Shown here one piece after another: positions 50,217 through 62,439 of a stretch of 64,000 nt of DNA. The stretch's first letter is position 1; each line of letters begins with the position of its first letter. This stretch comes from Membranipora membranacea. Lineage: Eukaryota; Bryozoa; Gymnolaemata; Cheilostomatida; Membraniporidae. Made by a program: the position numbers and the translations under genes. The notes under the pieces were generated by a model. The model had not been told where the DNA came from, did no database searches, and was given only the letters and a program-made list of their open reading frames with translations. The stretch covers positions 4,650,001-4,714,000 of the forward strand of contig OU612067.1 of assembly GCA_914767715.1 (NCBI GenBank), in the 5' to 3' direction.

Positions 50217-50583
50217 AGGGCAACCAAGGTTTCTTGTTGATGGCCATTGATTAATAGCAGATTGCACCTTCTGCATGGGGAAAAAGACAAAATATAATTC
50301 GGATGATTATTCGCCCAGAATTCTTGTGAAACATTTCTTCCATCAGGCACTCAAACTCAGCTAAAAGAGAATACCACATAGCAGTTTCCTGTTCCTGTTA
50401 TTATTTAGCCTGTGCTCTATAATTATTACAGCAAAGTTTTGGAACCTCCCGTAAACTGAAGTGTTACCCAGCTTAGAGTCAGCAACTACTTTGAGTTTTG
50501 CATCGCGTAATGCACAAAGCTGATGCTGGCCAGCACATTATTTGCTACCCATTAATGCATTGCTGCGAAACCTTGGTTGCCCT
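50217..50583. mobile_element. TTAA-flanked miniature inverted-repeat element with 17-bp ends
   Basis: TTAA at 50213-50216 and 50584-50587. Terminal repeats agggcaaccaaggtttc (left) and gaaaccttggttgccct (right) are perfect over 17 bases. The interior of about 330 bp has no coding frame. The TTAA target and simple ends fit a non-autonomous piggyBac-like element. Confidence 0.85.
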
Positions 50584-50699
50584 TTAATCTATGGTATTCA
50601 TATTTACTATAACATATCCCCTGCTCACAAAAAACTCTACTCGGCTCTTTGAACGTCCTTAAATCTTCTCCCCTTACCACAGCTGTGAGCAGTTTTCAT

Positions 50700-51003
50700 T
50701 TGCTATGCATCGTTCACATGAGAGACAAGCATTTCCTAAAACCTCAATCAATCAATTTTTGTTTGCATTCTTCCTATTATTTTCAATAGCTTTCCCCCAA
50801 AAATCAGGTCTGCACACAATTTGAAGGCATTCCGACAACATGCATTTTTGTATTTCATGTCTAAGACATAATCATTAGCATTGTTAGTCTTTTCCTTCCA
50901 TATTTCTTCTTGTATTTATTTATTTATTTTTTTATTGGCACACTCGGAAGAACATCATAATATTATGATGAAGATCGCTTGTCAATAAAAGTTTAAAAAA
51001 AAC
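50700..51003 (+). mobile_element. Second copy of the dispersed retroelement 3' region
   Basis: Matches 24040-24240 plus 24785-24833 in order: gagagacaagcatt, ttcaatagc, aggtctgcacacaattt, catgtctaagacat, aagaacatcata, gatgaag, cttgtcaat, then an A-rich end. This copy lacks the insertion seen in the 24-kb copy and so shows the uninterrupted arrangement. Confidence 0.7.
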
Positions 51004-51236
51004 AATAAAAACAGAGAATCTCAATTCTCATATTATCATGTTTTATACGTCATTACAAATGTTTGATTTATTAAGCTTACACACTGAAGTTGTAATACTT
51101 GTTGCTGTAGTTTGAAGTAGTTACATTAGTAATAATAAGCTGTTGCTGACAATAAAAGTATATATATATCCCCACTCCCCAACTCTATCTACATCTGGTT
51201 GGATGCCATATTTAGGGGAAATTATATAGAAATACA

Positions 51237-51318
51237 GACAAGGTGGCCGAGTGGTTAAGGCGATGGACTGCTAATCCATTTCCCTCTGGGAGCGTGGGTT
51301 CAAATCCCATCCTTGTCG
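51237..51318 (+). tRNA. tRNA-Ser (anticodon GCT)
   Basis: An 82-base cloverleaf. The acceptor stem pairs GACAAGG with CCTTGTC. The A box is TGGCCGAGTGG. The anticodon arm TGGA-CTGCTAA-TCCA places GCT at 51270-51272. A long variable arm of the serine type (CCCTCTGGGAGCG region) and the B box GGTTCAAATCC follow. No intron. A T-run (tgtttt) follows within about ten bases as Pol III terminator. It should decode AGC/AGU. Confidence 0.95.
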
Positions 51319-51329
51319 ATGATGTTTTA

Positions 51330-52195
51330 ATATGTCTATAGGAAAATATATCTATAGCTATATATCTGCTATTTGAGCCCCCAGTTATCACACTGTGCTG
51401 TGCTTGCAGCGCATCCAAATTTTTAATATAATAGTTACTAACTAAGTATCGTTTTTTTGCACATGGCATCCCTTTACAACTTTAGTACCCCACAATAATT
51501 ATGTTTCTCTGCATCAATTGATAATTTCATAAATTTAAGCGTCGTTATTATTCATATCTACTGTACAATGCTGCTATCACCTCGTCTTCAGAGTACAAAT
51601 TAAAATTGTATTAAAATATTCATATTAAAAGGTACCTTTTAAACCAAATCATGTGAAAAACATTGCAAAATAGTTCTTATGAACCATCATTATTCAATGT
51701 TTAAATGAATGCGTAGTTTTCAGATTATTGATTAATGCGCATATTTCCTTTATTTAGTTCTTCTTTGTGCCTGTTCAGCAGGACTGTGATTTCACTGCAT
51801 TCAAACCCCCAGAAAGGTCAAAGAGATGATCATACATTGATGCTACTGGCTATCAGCTTAATTTCTCCATGGAAAGCTTTCATATTTCATTTGCATTTTA
51901 ACCAATCCATACTGGGGTGTGAGCTATCCGTGTCGTCATCGGAGAATTGTTCGTTTGATTTTGGCTAGTCTTAAAAACAGAATGCTTGCTTTAGAAAGGA
52001 ATTTTGAAATAGATTGTCTGTCTGCTCAACTATATTATTGTATATACAGGTGAGTGATATATAACTTCTAATAGAGGGATAATTGACTGGCAGCTGTTAA
52101 CTCTCGGGCAAGTGTAATAAGATATGCTGCATCAAAAACTTTGCAGCGTGGCATTTGACTTATAGTTTTATTCCTGATCTGAATAGTCATCTATC
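51330..52195. other. Spacer upstream of the C-type lectin gene
   Basis: Holds the promoter and 5' UTR of the lectin gene. No TATA box stands out and no other coding region is supported. Confidence 0.4.
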
Positions 52196-54208
52196 ATGGA
52201 GTCAAAAGTACAAATGAAATCAGAGGCCTACAATAAAAGTATATTTGTAGCATTTTTCGTTGTGTTCTTCATCCTTGCAGTCATCATATGTGTTGGCGGT
52301 GTCGGCTGGCTAGAGCTGAAAGGGGAAAATAATGAGCTTCATATAAGGCTTGTGAAGCTTGAGAAGGTAAGATCTGATAAACAGAAACAAACATTGTCTT
52401 TCTGTTGTTTGCTTGATTGATTTAGTGTAATTAGCTTCATAATGGTGAGTTTTTATCTGATCACCTATGAATATTTTGGTTGGCTTCTCTAAGGGTCAGG
52501 CTACAAATATTGTGTGTTTACTCTCAGTATGAAGCCAGATTAGTGCAACATTAGGGGCCAAAACAAAGCTCAGTATTCAGTGGACAGTAGTTGAGTTGCG
52601 ATCCTGGGCCTTTAAAATGAGGTCAGGGCTCTATTGAAAATTCTCCTCTGTTCCACCATTGATAATTTGAAAATTCAGTAACAATAGAATTGCTGCCAAC
52701 AAATTTGATATTGAACTTTGACTCGAGTTGTGATCAATCATGTTACTGCAACCATCAATACCTGACATGAAACCAGTTTTTCAGCCCAATTTCTCACATC
52801 TCATTGTTACAGGTGTGCCGCCCTCAACAAAACACTATCGTTGACAAGAGAGAAGTCATATCCTCACCAAAGACATCAGATCTCCAATCTCTTCTTCTGA
52901 CCCAGCTCCAGGGTAGGCTTTCTAATATTCAAGCCCAGTACCAGGTTGGGGATTCTGATCTCAGGCGTGATTTCACTGACCAGGGTAAGGAGATCAGACA
53001 GGAACTGAGAGCTGGAGATTCACAACTACAAGAGCAGCTGGGGGAGGTACGACAGCGTGTCAGCAGGGAGCTGAGCGTAATCGATCAGCATATTGTGAGA
53101 ATCAACAAGACAATCTCATCATTTCATAGAAACCTAGCAGGTATAAATGGTTTGCTGTCATCTTTATATACAATAGTAATCGTTTTGGTGTTGCATAAAC
53201 AGCACTGGTTCGTTGTCGAAAGCAATAAATTATTACTCCCTGAATTTTTTCTAACGATTTGTGGCGAGAATAAGCCATATTGGAAATATGATATCTTGTG
53301 AAATATTTGATATCCATCAACCTGCAAAATATACTAACTAATTCATTATATCTTTGACTGAAATATCTGATTTCTGTTCCATGTCAAGACGTATCCTGTG
53401 GAGGTGGATATAGACTGAACCCACACAGAGGAACCTGTGTCCGATTTGACAGGACTTTGCTGTCATGGTTTGATGCTCGAGCAAGCTGTGAAAAGAATGG
53501 TGAATTTCTAGCATCATTTGATACAATTGAGTCTGCATCATGGGTTAGACAGCAGCAACTCACAGCAGGTAATACTTTCAGATCATTGAGCCGTCTAAAG
53601 GTTGGCAGGAGGAGCATTATTATGTTCCCTTACCTTGAGAATAATAACATTCATTACAAAAGTTTATGCTGTTCTTAATGGGCACTAAAAACAGTCACAG
53701 GCAATGGGTGTAGTATATGATATGTGGCGGGTGATGTATGGGACACGCCTCACATTAACAAAGTGATGGATTGGACTAAGTACCTAAAATAGGTCTAAAT
53801 GTGCAATTTGGGATTTTCTAACAAACCCTCTACTATGGTTTTGTTTCTGCAATGTTGGTTGGAAGAAAATTCAAAATAATAAATTACATTCATTTTTAAT
53901 TGTTGAGTTCTCCTGCTTATTTGTCATGCTGACTTAATGTTAAATGTATATCATCACCTCTTATCTCACCTGTTTTAGGTTGGGCAGGCAGCGCATGGAT
54001 AGCAGGACGTAGAGTGGCTAACAGTGATGAGTACAGATGGTATGGACTCAATACAGGACCTGTGTCCATCGGATACTGGGCTACTGGGGAACCCAACGAC
54101 AAGGCTAGGGGTCTGTGTATCGGAACAATCGAGTCTCTTCATTACTTCTGGGATGATGACGGATGCAGTGGAGTGAGATATTTCCTCTGTGAGCAAAGTT
54201 CTGTCTAA
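52196..54208 (+). CDS. Type II transmembrane C-type lectin with coiled-coil neck
   Basis: Four exons join in phase: 52196-52366, 52813-53140, 53389-53568 and 53979-54208, encoding 302 residues. The start is an ATG with tatc before it. Residues 1-17 are a short cytoplasmic tail, about 18-42 a transmembrane helix (FVAFFVVFFILAVIICVGG), about 45-160 a heptad-rich neck (LQGRLSNIQAQ, LREQ-like repeats) and 170-302 a long-form C-type lectin domain. The domain has the extra Cys pair (SCGGGYRLN...GTCVRF), WIAG in place of WIGL, G-E-P-N at the calcium site and FWDDDGCSG then FLCE at the end. E-P-N is the mannose/GlcNAc-type calcium motif, so carbohydrate binding of that class is predicted. The architecture resembles vertebrate CD209/CLEC4 receptors by convergence or deep homology. 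Appears intact; AATAAA at 54251. Confidence 0.9.
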
Positions 54209-54250
54209 AGCTAGAATAGTTAATCACGATCGCCATCCAATATTATATTT

Positions 54251-54256
54251 AATAAA
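54251..54256 (+). promoter_or_regulatory. Poly(A) signal of the lectin gene
   Basis: AATAAA 43 bases after the stop codon, followed by an A-rich run near 54272. Confidence 0.75.
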
Positions 54257-54753
54257 GCTGTTTAGTATAAGAAAAAAAAATTCTTTATAGAAATGTTATC
54301 CTAGATCAATTTTGGTCCAAAATGTCCGTAGTAGTAGTAGTTTCCCCCTTGGGGCGAGGGCAAATGACAACAAGAACTTTGTATTCTATTTGTCAGAGTT
54401 GTTCTATACCAAAAACCTGGAAGGGACTTTTTCTCTAGCATTGATGTATTTGGGTTCCATCCCTGTAATCAAGCTGTGATAAGGGACCAGACTTATTAAA
54501 AATGCCGATTTCAAGGCATGATAACATAAGTACCTCCTAGGGCATATTCGCTGGTATGAACCACTAACCAATATCCGGGACAAAATCATAAATCACGAGA
54601 ATAGATGAAAAAGCAGGTTAATTGAACCAAGTCTCATGATAACCTGGTCGTGATAAAACAGGCATGTCTATGAAACCTGTAGTCTGAAGTACAGCTAACA
54701 TGTAAAGGAGCAAAGCAACACCTGGTCATTTGAATCATTTGTTATAGGAAGAT

Positions 54754-57457
54754 TTATTTTTTATCATATCGGTCGCTGTGGAAATGTCCCAAGACTTGCA
54801 TTGTAGTTGCTACACAAAAAATCACAACGCCAATCCCAAGGAAGTAAGCCCATATAGTGTATGGTCCATAATTCTCGTAACTATTTCCAACAGCAAACAT
54901 GATGACCATATCACCGACAGCAGCACCCATTTGAGGTATGCTATGTGCAACGGCGTTCAGTTTGACATAGCGGTTCACCATTCCGAGACCTGACCCAGTC
55001 AGAGGTCCGCTTATTACCCCTGAGGAGACATAGAGTATCCATAAGGCTGTTATATTAGAGTAGAAGAGATACATAAGTATGGAGATCATGAGTAGTAGAG
55101 CTGCCTGTACCTGAAACAAAAGTGAGCAGAACTTTGTGTGTAACAAGAGCTGTTCAGCATTACAATATAACTGTCTGGTACATACAGACAACATACCTAG
55201 CCTGTCTTCTCAAGACAGGCTACAATATAGGAGAGTAATGTTAGAAAGAGTTTCTCTAGCTAGTTCGGAAGAGATTTTATCTTAGTAAACACTTATTAGA
55301 TAGCTGGTACAGAGCTGGTCGCATACAACTAAATGTAAAATATCCTTGAATCAAGTATGAAATAAAGCCTTACCTGTAAAAGGTATTTGACATGGAAGTA
55401 GATAGTAGGGGCCAAGAAGATTATAATTCCACCGACACAGCCTAAGAACCTAGCTGAAGTCATGAGGCTAGAATCCTCCACAGATAGCCCCGGCCCGTCT
55501 CTGTCATATGAGAATATTATCTTACTGTAGACTCTATTCAGCGGAAACATACATCCAACATGGAGAAACAGCATCAGTAGAAATAGTGATCCTATCACTG
55601 GGTGTGAAGGTGAGCAGGAACGAGGGGATAACTCCTCTTTGAGTGATGTGTCCTTGACCTCTGAATAGTCTGCTAGATTCCTTTGAGCTCTTTTATCATA
55701 GAAGTGAAGGCTTACAGTCAAAAGGACAATCAAAAACCCCATTGCTGATATTATCCAGTAAGCTGACACAAATCTGCCAGGGTATTCCAAAGGGATTTCT
55801 GAGGTAGTGTTTGAGGAAGTTGAGTTGCCTACCCCTGTGTTGTCAAAGTTTTCAAAGGGAAGTCTGCTGCTACTGAATCTGCCATCAATAAACTGTGACA
55901 TTATGGCGGGAGCCATGATCCCTCCGACATTGTATCCAAACTGTATGACATTGCATGCAGCAGCTGAATCTTCTTTAAATGTGGTGAATATGATCCTGTA
56001 ACCAGCTTGAGAAAAAAACATAGAAAAGTTAAGTTGTATTTCCTGCAGTGAGCAGCGTGTAGATTTATGTTCAAGATATTGAGAAATTCTATGAATGATT
56101 GACAGGAAACATTTCAGTTTTCAATTCAATTTGGATTTTGGAATACACCTGAACCTCAATTTGGTCACAGGTTTGCAGTGAGGTAACTTACACTTTGTCA
56201 TATGAATGAACAATACAATCATTTCTCTAGAGAAACTTGTTAACTAAAAATTAGCATGAATACCAATGGTGATCAGTACAGTTACATTGAAAGATCTTCA
56301 TAAACTGGAATCTCAGTTTATCCCAAGTGGGGATTTTACTAATTTTTCAACTGCTGTCAGGTTAGTCTAACCCTTACCTATATTGAGAACTGTCTCTAGC
56401 GTCCCTTGCGCCAGTAGAATGATAAATATGAACTCTATACTCTTCACATAACCAGTGATGACTCCACAGATAGTATATAGTATTACTGTCCAAGCACTCA
56501 CTAAGTCTATATACTCAAACAATCGGTCAATCAACAACGCTCCTGTTAATACAAAACCGACCGAACGTTATTGAAATGGTCCAGGTCATAATAAAATCCC
56601 AGCGCTTAAACAGAAGGTCAACCATTTGCTGTTAGGGTTGAGAATATGTCTATCATATTGAATACGAAAATTAATTAATCCAACTAATACCAGACATGCT
56701 ACGATTGTCATATCGGAGGGATAGGGATGCATGATCTCGGAAGCAGATCAAATATTCGTTTGCCGATAAAATAAGGGTTGTAACATGGAATCACACCACT
56801 GCCCAAAGCATGTCTACGTCTTTCGCTAAATGAAAATGTTTTATAAAAAATTGAGAACAGTTTCTGCAAAACAGATATTGTGGTTATCACCTATGATGGC
56901 TCCTGAGATATGCCCAGCTCCTCTCATACCGATGGCCTGTAGCATTGTCTCATAGTTTGAGTCTGTCTGCGCTATCAGCTCAGGCAGTACCGGGCCTGTC
57001 GACTCTCCTACAGCAGCCTTCAATAGTATACAAGGGAGAACTGGAACCTAAACTGGTCAAATATGGCCACATGGCTATAGGTTAAAAGGTCATGAAGTAT
57101 AAAGGTTATATGTTCATGAGGTTCAAAGGTCATGATGTTATTCAGTTATGAAACTGAAAGGTTGAAGACTTATGATGTCATAAGCTTACAGAACTATAAA
57201 GTAATAAAGTTATGAGGTTATGAGGTTATAACCCTATATGGTGATCATGAACTCACATACTAAAGCTCTGGTTTAAACACCTTCTTTCATTATTCAACAA
57301 GCACTTATGACTTACTATGCAGACCCAGGTGAGGAACTGGATCAGGAGTCTGAAGACTTTGTATTTTCTTGTAAGTCCCGGCGTCTCGGGTGGGTGTCTG
57401 TCTGGGTGTCTGCCTGAATGTCTGTCTGTGACATCACTGGTATGAGAGATTAAACAC
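54754..57457 (-). CDS. MFSD4-like major facilitator (NaGLT1-related sugar-transporter family)
   Basis: Twelve-helix carrier of the plasma membrane; MFSD4B is described as a sodium-dependent glucose transporter, MFSD4A is poorly characterised. Exons: 57457-57316, 57017-56891, 56542-56378, 56005-55374 and 55110-54754 (TAA). Phases agree throughout. Early exons encode a TM1 region (LLIQFLTWVCI), then GESTGPVLPELIAQT, matching the G-P-T-L-x-D-L-x-x-Q-T motif of the family, and GAGHISGAIIG. Exon 4 has CNVIQFGYNVGGIMAPAIM, the half-way signature, an extracellular loop with sequons, and VGCMFPLNRVYSKIIF. The last exon has helices 10-12, with SGPLTGSGLGMVNRYV. About 470 residues plus an unseen first exon carrying the ATG (phase 2 required). 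Frame intact. Family membership is good; substrate is not determinable. Confidence 0.8.
57080..57235. repeat. Degenerate ggttatgaggtcat-type repeats
   Basis: Imperfect short repeats of gttatgagg, ggtcatga and ataaag words over about 150 bases in the first visible MFSD4-like intron. Confidence 0.6.
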
Positions 57458-57589
57458 CTAACAAGAAACAAGAGACCAAGAGGTGTAAACTCATTTGTTT
57501 TCGAAATCTGTGCATTATAGTCACAGAGAACATGACTAAATGGCTAGAAGTTCCATTCAATTTTTATAATGATATTATAACTGCAACTT

Positions 57590-57715
57590 TGCTCTTCACA
57601 CTTTGCTCTGCATACTTTGCGCTGCACACTTTGCTCTGCATACTTTGCGCTGCACACTTTGCTCTGCATACTTTGCGCTGCACACTTTGCTCTGCATACT
57701 TTGCGCTGCACACTT
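57590..57715. repeat. 28-bp minisatellite
   Basis: About four copies of a 28-bp unit made of two similar halves (cacactttgctctg and catactttgcgctg), immediately 5' of the MFSD4-like exon. No coding meaning. Confidence 0.95.
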
Positions 57716-57789
57716 TGAACAAGAATCTAAGTTTGGAGTCCTTGGTTGTATCGACTGATCATTGATCACAATAACCTATAATTAAGTAT

Positions 57790-58650
57790 AGATAGCTGAA
57801 ATGCTCCACAGCTTTTCTTTTGTTGTATTTGGGCACGACTCATGACAATGATAATTTTTATGTCAGTGTTGAGGATACAGCCATGCCAATAAGGCCACTA
57901 ATACAATCTCTGTGGCAACTTTTCACCTGAGCACAAACTTTTCTCCAGGATTAACTTGACTTCCAGTCAAACCATTTCATGGAGTCATGTAAGTGCATAT
58001 ACTATTAATTTTGTCATGCTAACTATATTTCAATGAATAATGTCTTTCCTTTGTTTCTATAAAAATTGAGCTTTTAAGACATTTGTGATCATTACATCAT
58101 TTATATGACAATTGGTGAAAGTTAAATATGTAGCAGCAATATAATGTATTATATATAGCAATGTATTTTCTCTCAGGTTGGCTGACATCATCCTATACCT
58201 CATCACTCACCAAGCCTGTTAATGCTTGGATTTTCAGTTATCTTAACCTCTGATCGGCTCATTAATTATAAGTGTGTGTGAAATGTTTTCTTTATTTTTT
58301 ATTGTTGGTCTGGAACTGCGATTGCCATCATCGCATGGGCAACTTAAATAATTGAACAACCTATTATTGTCATTGGAATTGCAAATTTTAATGATCTCTG
58401 ACAAAACTTTTAAACATAGTGTCATTTTTATTTCGCACCATGTTAACACCATTTCATCATTATTGTGATTTATTTAGGTCACGAGTTCTGTGAAGAATAT
58501 ATAAACAACAACTTTAACTTCACGTGTTCTGTTGACAACCCACGATCAGTGTAAATCAAGCAGATGGTATTTCATACCAGTACATTTAGTCATTTAGTCA
58601 GAGTATATCAGTTATTTTATGACAAGTCGCTATAACTTTTGATTTATTCT
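57790..58650. other. Non-coding stretch upstream of the MFSD4-like gene
   Basis: Should contain the missing first exon and promoter of the minus-strand transporter gene, but I could not identify the exon. Confidence 0.3.
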
Positions 58651-58652
58651 AG

Positions 58653-59410
58653 TTAGCGCCATCAACCAATTCTTTGTTGGGGACGGTGAGATGGCACAAT
58701 CGGTTAGCGCGTCTGCTATTCACTGCCAGGCGATTAGTGCCGCAAAAGCTGTGGGATCCGAATCCCATTGGGGAAGCTTTCATGTTTTATTGTTCCAGCC
58801 CCCAGCAACCTCGGGTGTATACCTCTTTTGTGTACTCGTCTTCTGACTGAGTCATGGAAAGACATGTGACAGCATGGAAAGGCTGGTTGAAAAGCTGGAA
58901 AAACAGCTAAAAACTCACTAGAAGGGGTCCCAGCAATGGGCTATGTAAGGCCAACAACCCTAACAAGTATGTTGTGTTACATAGGGTGGCAACGGTGGAG
59001 TGGAATGAGCTGTGGGATGAGAGAAAACAACTCTGAGTAGTGAATAGCGGGCATGCTAATTAGCGCCATCAACCAGTTCTTTTTTGGGGATGGTGAGATG
59101 ACGCAATCAGTTAGCACGCTTCCTATTCACTGCCAGGCGATAAGTGCCGCAAGCGTTGTGGGTTCGAATCCCTTTGGGGGAGCTTTCAAGGTTGATTTTT
59201 CCAGCCCTCAGCACCCTTGAATGTATACCTCTTCTGTGAACTCGTCTTCTGACTGACTCATGGAAAGACATGTGACAGCATGGTAAGGCATGCTGACAAG
59301 CTGGAAAGACAGCTGAAAACTCACTACAATGGGTCCCAGCAATGGGCCATGTAAGGCCGACAACCCGCAGCACCCTCGAGTGTATACCTCCTCAGTATTA
59401 CATGACAACA
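58653..59410 (+). mobile_element. Tandem pair of tRNA-derived SINEs, 407-bp unit
   Basis: Two copies begin at 58653 and 59060 with ttagcgccatcaacca. Each carries a Pol III promoter: A-box-like gatggcacaatcggttagcg or gatgacgcaatcagttagc. The B box is ggatccgaatc in the first copy and the perfect ggttcgaatcc at 59161-59171 in the second. A shared body follows (catggaaagacatgtgacagc, gggtcccagcaatgggc). The second copy loses its end and repeats a short piece (gtgtatacctc). The tRNA-like head cannot fold into a full cloverleaf, so these are SINEs, not tRNA genes. Confidence 0.85.
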
Positions 59411-59730
59411 GTCATATTTATCCTCATTACCCATATTTATATTTCATATCAAATTTTAGACAGTCTTTCAGAGCACGGGCAACCACTTGTTCGTGACTCA
59501 ACTTCCAATTTAGGCCTAATCCTGGTGAGGCGCCATGATCAAGTTGATGATTGCTTAGGTGGATTCAGAGGTCCATAAAGTTGAGAGTGCTAACCATTAC
59601 ACATATCATTACACATACCATTACACATCACACAATTATACTAATAGACAATATAGAACCAAAAATTTACTTTGTGTTAAAGCAACCAAAGCGATAATTA
59701 CGGTATTGATATTTGGTTTGTAAATTTTTA

Positions 59731-60060
59731 TGATAAACACAGGAAGTGTGCAGGATGGAACCTTACGCTCGTAATTAATACAAAAGTTACGAGAGTGTGC
59801 ATTTTTCGACCCTCACATTAGACCACTGACAGTTATATGATAAACACAGGAAGTGTGCAGGCAAAACCTTACGCTCTTGTTATTAATACGAAAGTTACCA
59901 GAGTGTGCATTTTCGACCCTCACATTAAACCACTGACAGTAATATGATAAACACAGGAAGTGTGCAGGCAAAACCTTACGCTCTTGTTATTAATACGAAA
60001 GTTACCAGAGTGTGCATTTTCGACCCTCACATTAAACCACTGACAGTAATATGATAAAAC
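59731..60060. repeat. 107-bp tandem satellite, three copies
   Basis: Units begin tgataaacacaggaagtgtg at 59731, 59838 and 59945, with a fourth start at 60052. Copies 2 and 3 are almost identical and copy 1 is more diverged, as expected for recent expansion at one end. Confidence 0.97.
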
Positions 60061-60199
60061 ACTAAGCTTTGTCAATCAGCTAATCATTGGGTACCCTATT
60101 CTCCAAAAAAATATGAAAGCTTGAATGCCGATCTTTAATGATCCCTTGGTTATGTAAGAGTGAAACATTCATCGCAATAGGGTATTATTAAGTTTTGAT

Positions 60200-60780
60200 G
60201 GAGTGAAGGATGACTAATGATGTTTAATTGTTATCGCCATTGTCATCCTAAGACTGAAATTGAATGGAACAAATTGTAAACAGTGTGCTTTGAAAAACCT
60301 TTTGAGACAATTGTGATATATGAAGAAAAACAAAGCATAAAATAAAGATCTGTATATTTGTGTGTCATCGATATAAACATAATAATGTAACAGGTTGGTT
60401 GGATCAGGAACAAACGCTAACTTGTCTAAAAATAGCAAGCAAGGCTTTATCATGATCAATATCAATCATCAATCGACAGAGAATAACATGATGATTAAAA
60501 AAGAAGCAAAGTGACATACCTCTTTTCCTCCATTTGTACACAGATCACTATAGTATATTTATATAGATTATAGATTATACATTGTTTGAATAGATTGTTA
60601 TATAGGTATGATATTGATTGACCTCTCCCTAGGGTTTGCTCAATGGATTGATTTGCCTTGAAAACTAGGCATATGAGCTAGCAAATTCTTCTTATCACGT
60701 AAGGACAACTAAGCTTCTGATAACATATTGAGTGTTGCTGGGTTATCAAAGCACATGCCATGCTGGCAGTTAAAAACAAC
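60200..60780. other. Non-coding spacer
   Basis: AT-rich sequence between the satellite and the palindrome; no supported feature. Confidence 0.4.
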
Positions 60781-60791
60781 CAGCAGTTTAA

Positions 60792-62155
60792 GGTTATGAT
60801 ACCAGCATCGACCGATTTGGACATTTTATACATCGCTGGAAAGCTGCGGAGCTACTGATCGTTAATAGCTCATCAAAAATGTTATTGGATGACGTTGTGT
60901 CATTTTATCGAAGAAATGAGGCCGAAAAGGCTGTTTTTTGCAAATTGGATGGCTGTGCGAACTTGATTGCTAGAAATTTCCAAACAGATTATATTTATTC
61001 TAAGAGGCATAGTTCATCCTAAATTTTGGTCGAAATTAATATTTGATGAGCCCAAAGTGGCATTTTACGTCACGTCATATTGCATGTGCTTTTTTAAATT
61101 ATTGATGATATAATGTGAAATTTTAAGCGCCGATTTGAGACAGTTCAATTAAACAAGAGCCAAATATTTTGCTTTTTTCCACTGAATTGCTGTTTAAATG
61201 ACTCACACCCCAAATTTCAGCAGTATAACAAATTTATCAAGATCAGCATAGATCATCAAAGGCAGATACATTTTGCGTCATTTTTCCCTAACGTCAAACA
61301 TGCTGTCAAAAGGTCCAGCACTAAGGCCAGACAAATCTTTTTTGAAAATTCTCACATACGAAGCCGCTTTGATCAAGCATAGTAAAAACAGGAAATGACA
61401 ACAGAATATGGCACTACGTATTAGTTTTCTCCAAATTGCGCGCAACAGAATGCCCAAAAAAGCCAATTCAAGGGGCTTTTTAAGGTGTTTTTGGGCATTC
61501 TGTGTTGCCCAATTCGGGGAAAACTGACACGTAATGCCATATTCTGTTGGCATTTCCTGTTTGTACTATGCATAATCAAAGCGGCTTCGTATGTGAGATT
61601 ATTAAAAAAAAAAGTTGTCTGGCCTTAGTGCTGGTCCTTTTGACAGCATGTTTGACGTTAGGGAAAAATGACGCAAAATGTATTTACCTTTGATGGTCTA
61701 TGCTGATCTTGATAAATTTTTCATACTGCTGAAATTTTGGGTGTGTGTCATTTAAACATAAATCCAGTGAAAAACAGCAAACTATTTGGCTCTTATTTAT
61801 TTGAACTGCCTCAAATGGCTGCTTAAAATTTCGCGTTAAATCATCAAATTCAAAAATCCACAAGCGTTATGACGTGAGGTAAAAAGCCACTTTGGGCGCA
61901 TCAAATATTTGTTTCAACCAAAAATTAGGATGAACTATGTTTCCAAGAATAAATATAACCTACTTTGAAATTTCTAGCAATCAATTTAACTCAGCCATCC
62001 ACTTCGCTAAAAACAGCCTTTTCGGCCTCATTTCTCCGATAAAATGACGCAACATCATCCAATCACGTTTTTGATGAGCTATTAGCGATCAGTAGCTAAG
62101 CAGCTTTCGAACGGTATATAAAATGTCCAAATCGGTCAACGCTGGTATCATAACC
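60792..62155. mobile_element. 1.36-kb palindromic foldback element with TTAA target duplication
   Basis: TTAA at 60788-60791 and 62156-62159. The left end reads ggttatgataccagc and the right end gctggtatcataacc. The two arms, each about 680 bp, are reverse complements over nearly their whole length with scattered mismatches, meeting near 61470-61490 around gggctttttaaggtg. Internal frames are by-products of the symmetry and encode nothing recognisable. Transcripts would fold into long double-stranded RNA. Confidence 0.92.
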
Positions 62156-62439
62156 TTAAAAAAGAACATAGTATTTATGCTTTGATCTGAGATAATTAGG
62201 TATTTTTAGATCACATTCCATACTGCCGTGATATCTAAAATTCATAATTGCAGTTCAAACAATTCACAGTGCATCTTCTCTGCACCGTATATGCAACAGG
62301 TAAAATAGAGGCTCTCATGCTCGGTTTTATAAAAACACTCGTTAACAAGTGATGATTAAAAGCAGGGGACTTATCACACCCCACACCCCAAATCCCGTCT
62401 GAGGCTGCAATCCTCTCTGGTCTTAAGCAAATCAGAGCA

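Noticed and set aside
57532-57765. Frame of repeated Cys-Ala-Leu-His type, and a CRISPR-like look of the repeats
   Set aside because: Contiguous 28-bp minisatellite without unique spacers, in an animal genome.
58690-58775. Possible tRNA gene
   Set aside because: A and B boxes are present but stems do not pair; the same head occurs again in a 407-bp repeat, so it is a SINE.
61278-61553. 91-codon frame in the palindrome
   Set aside because: Arises from the inverted repeat; no motif and no start context.
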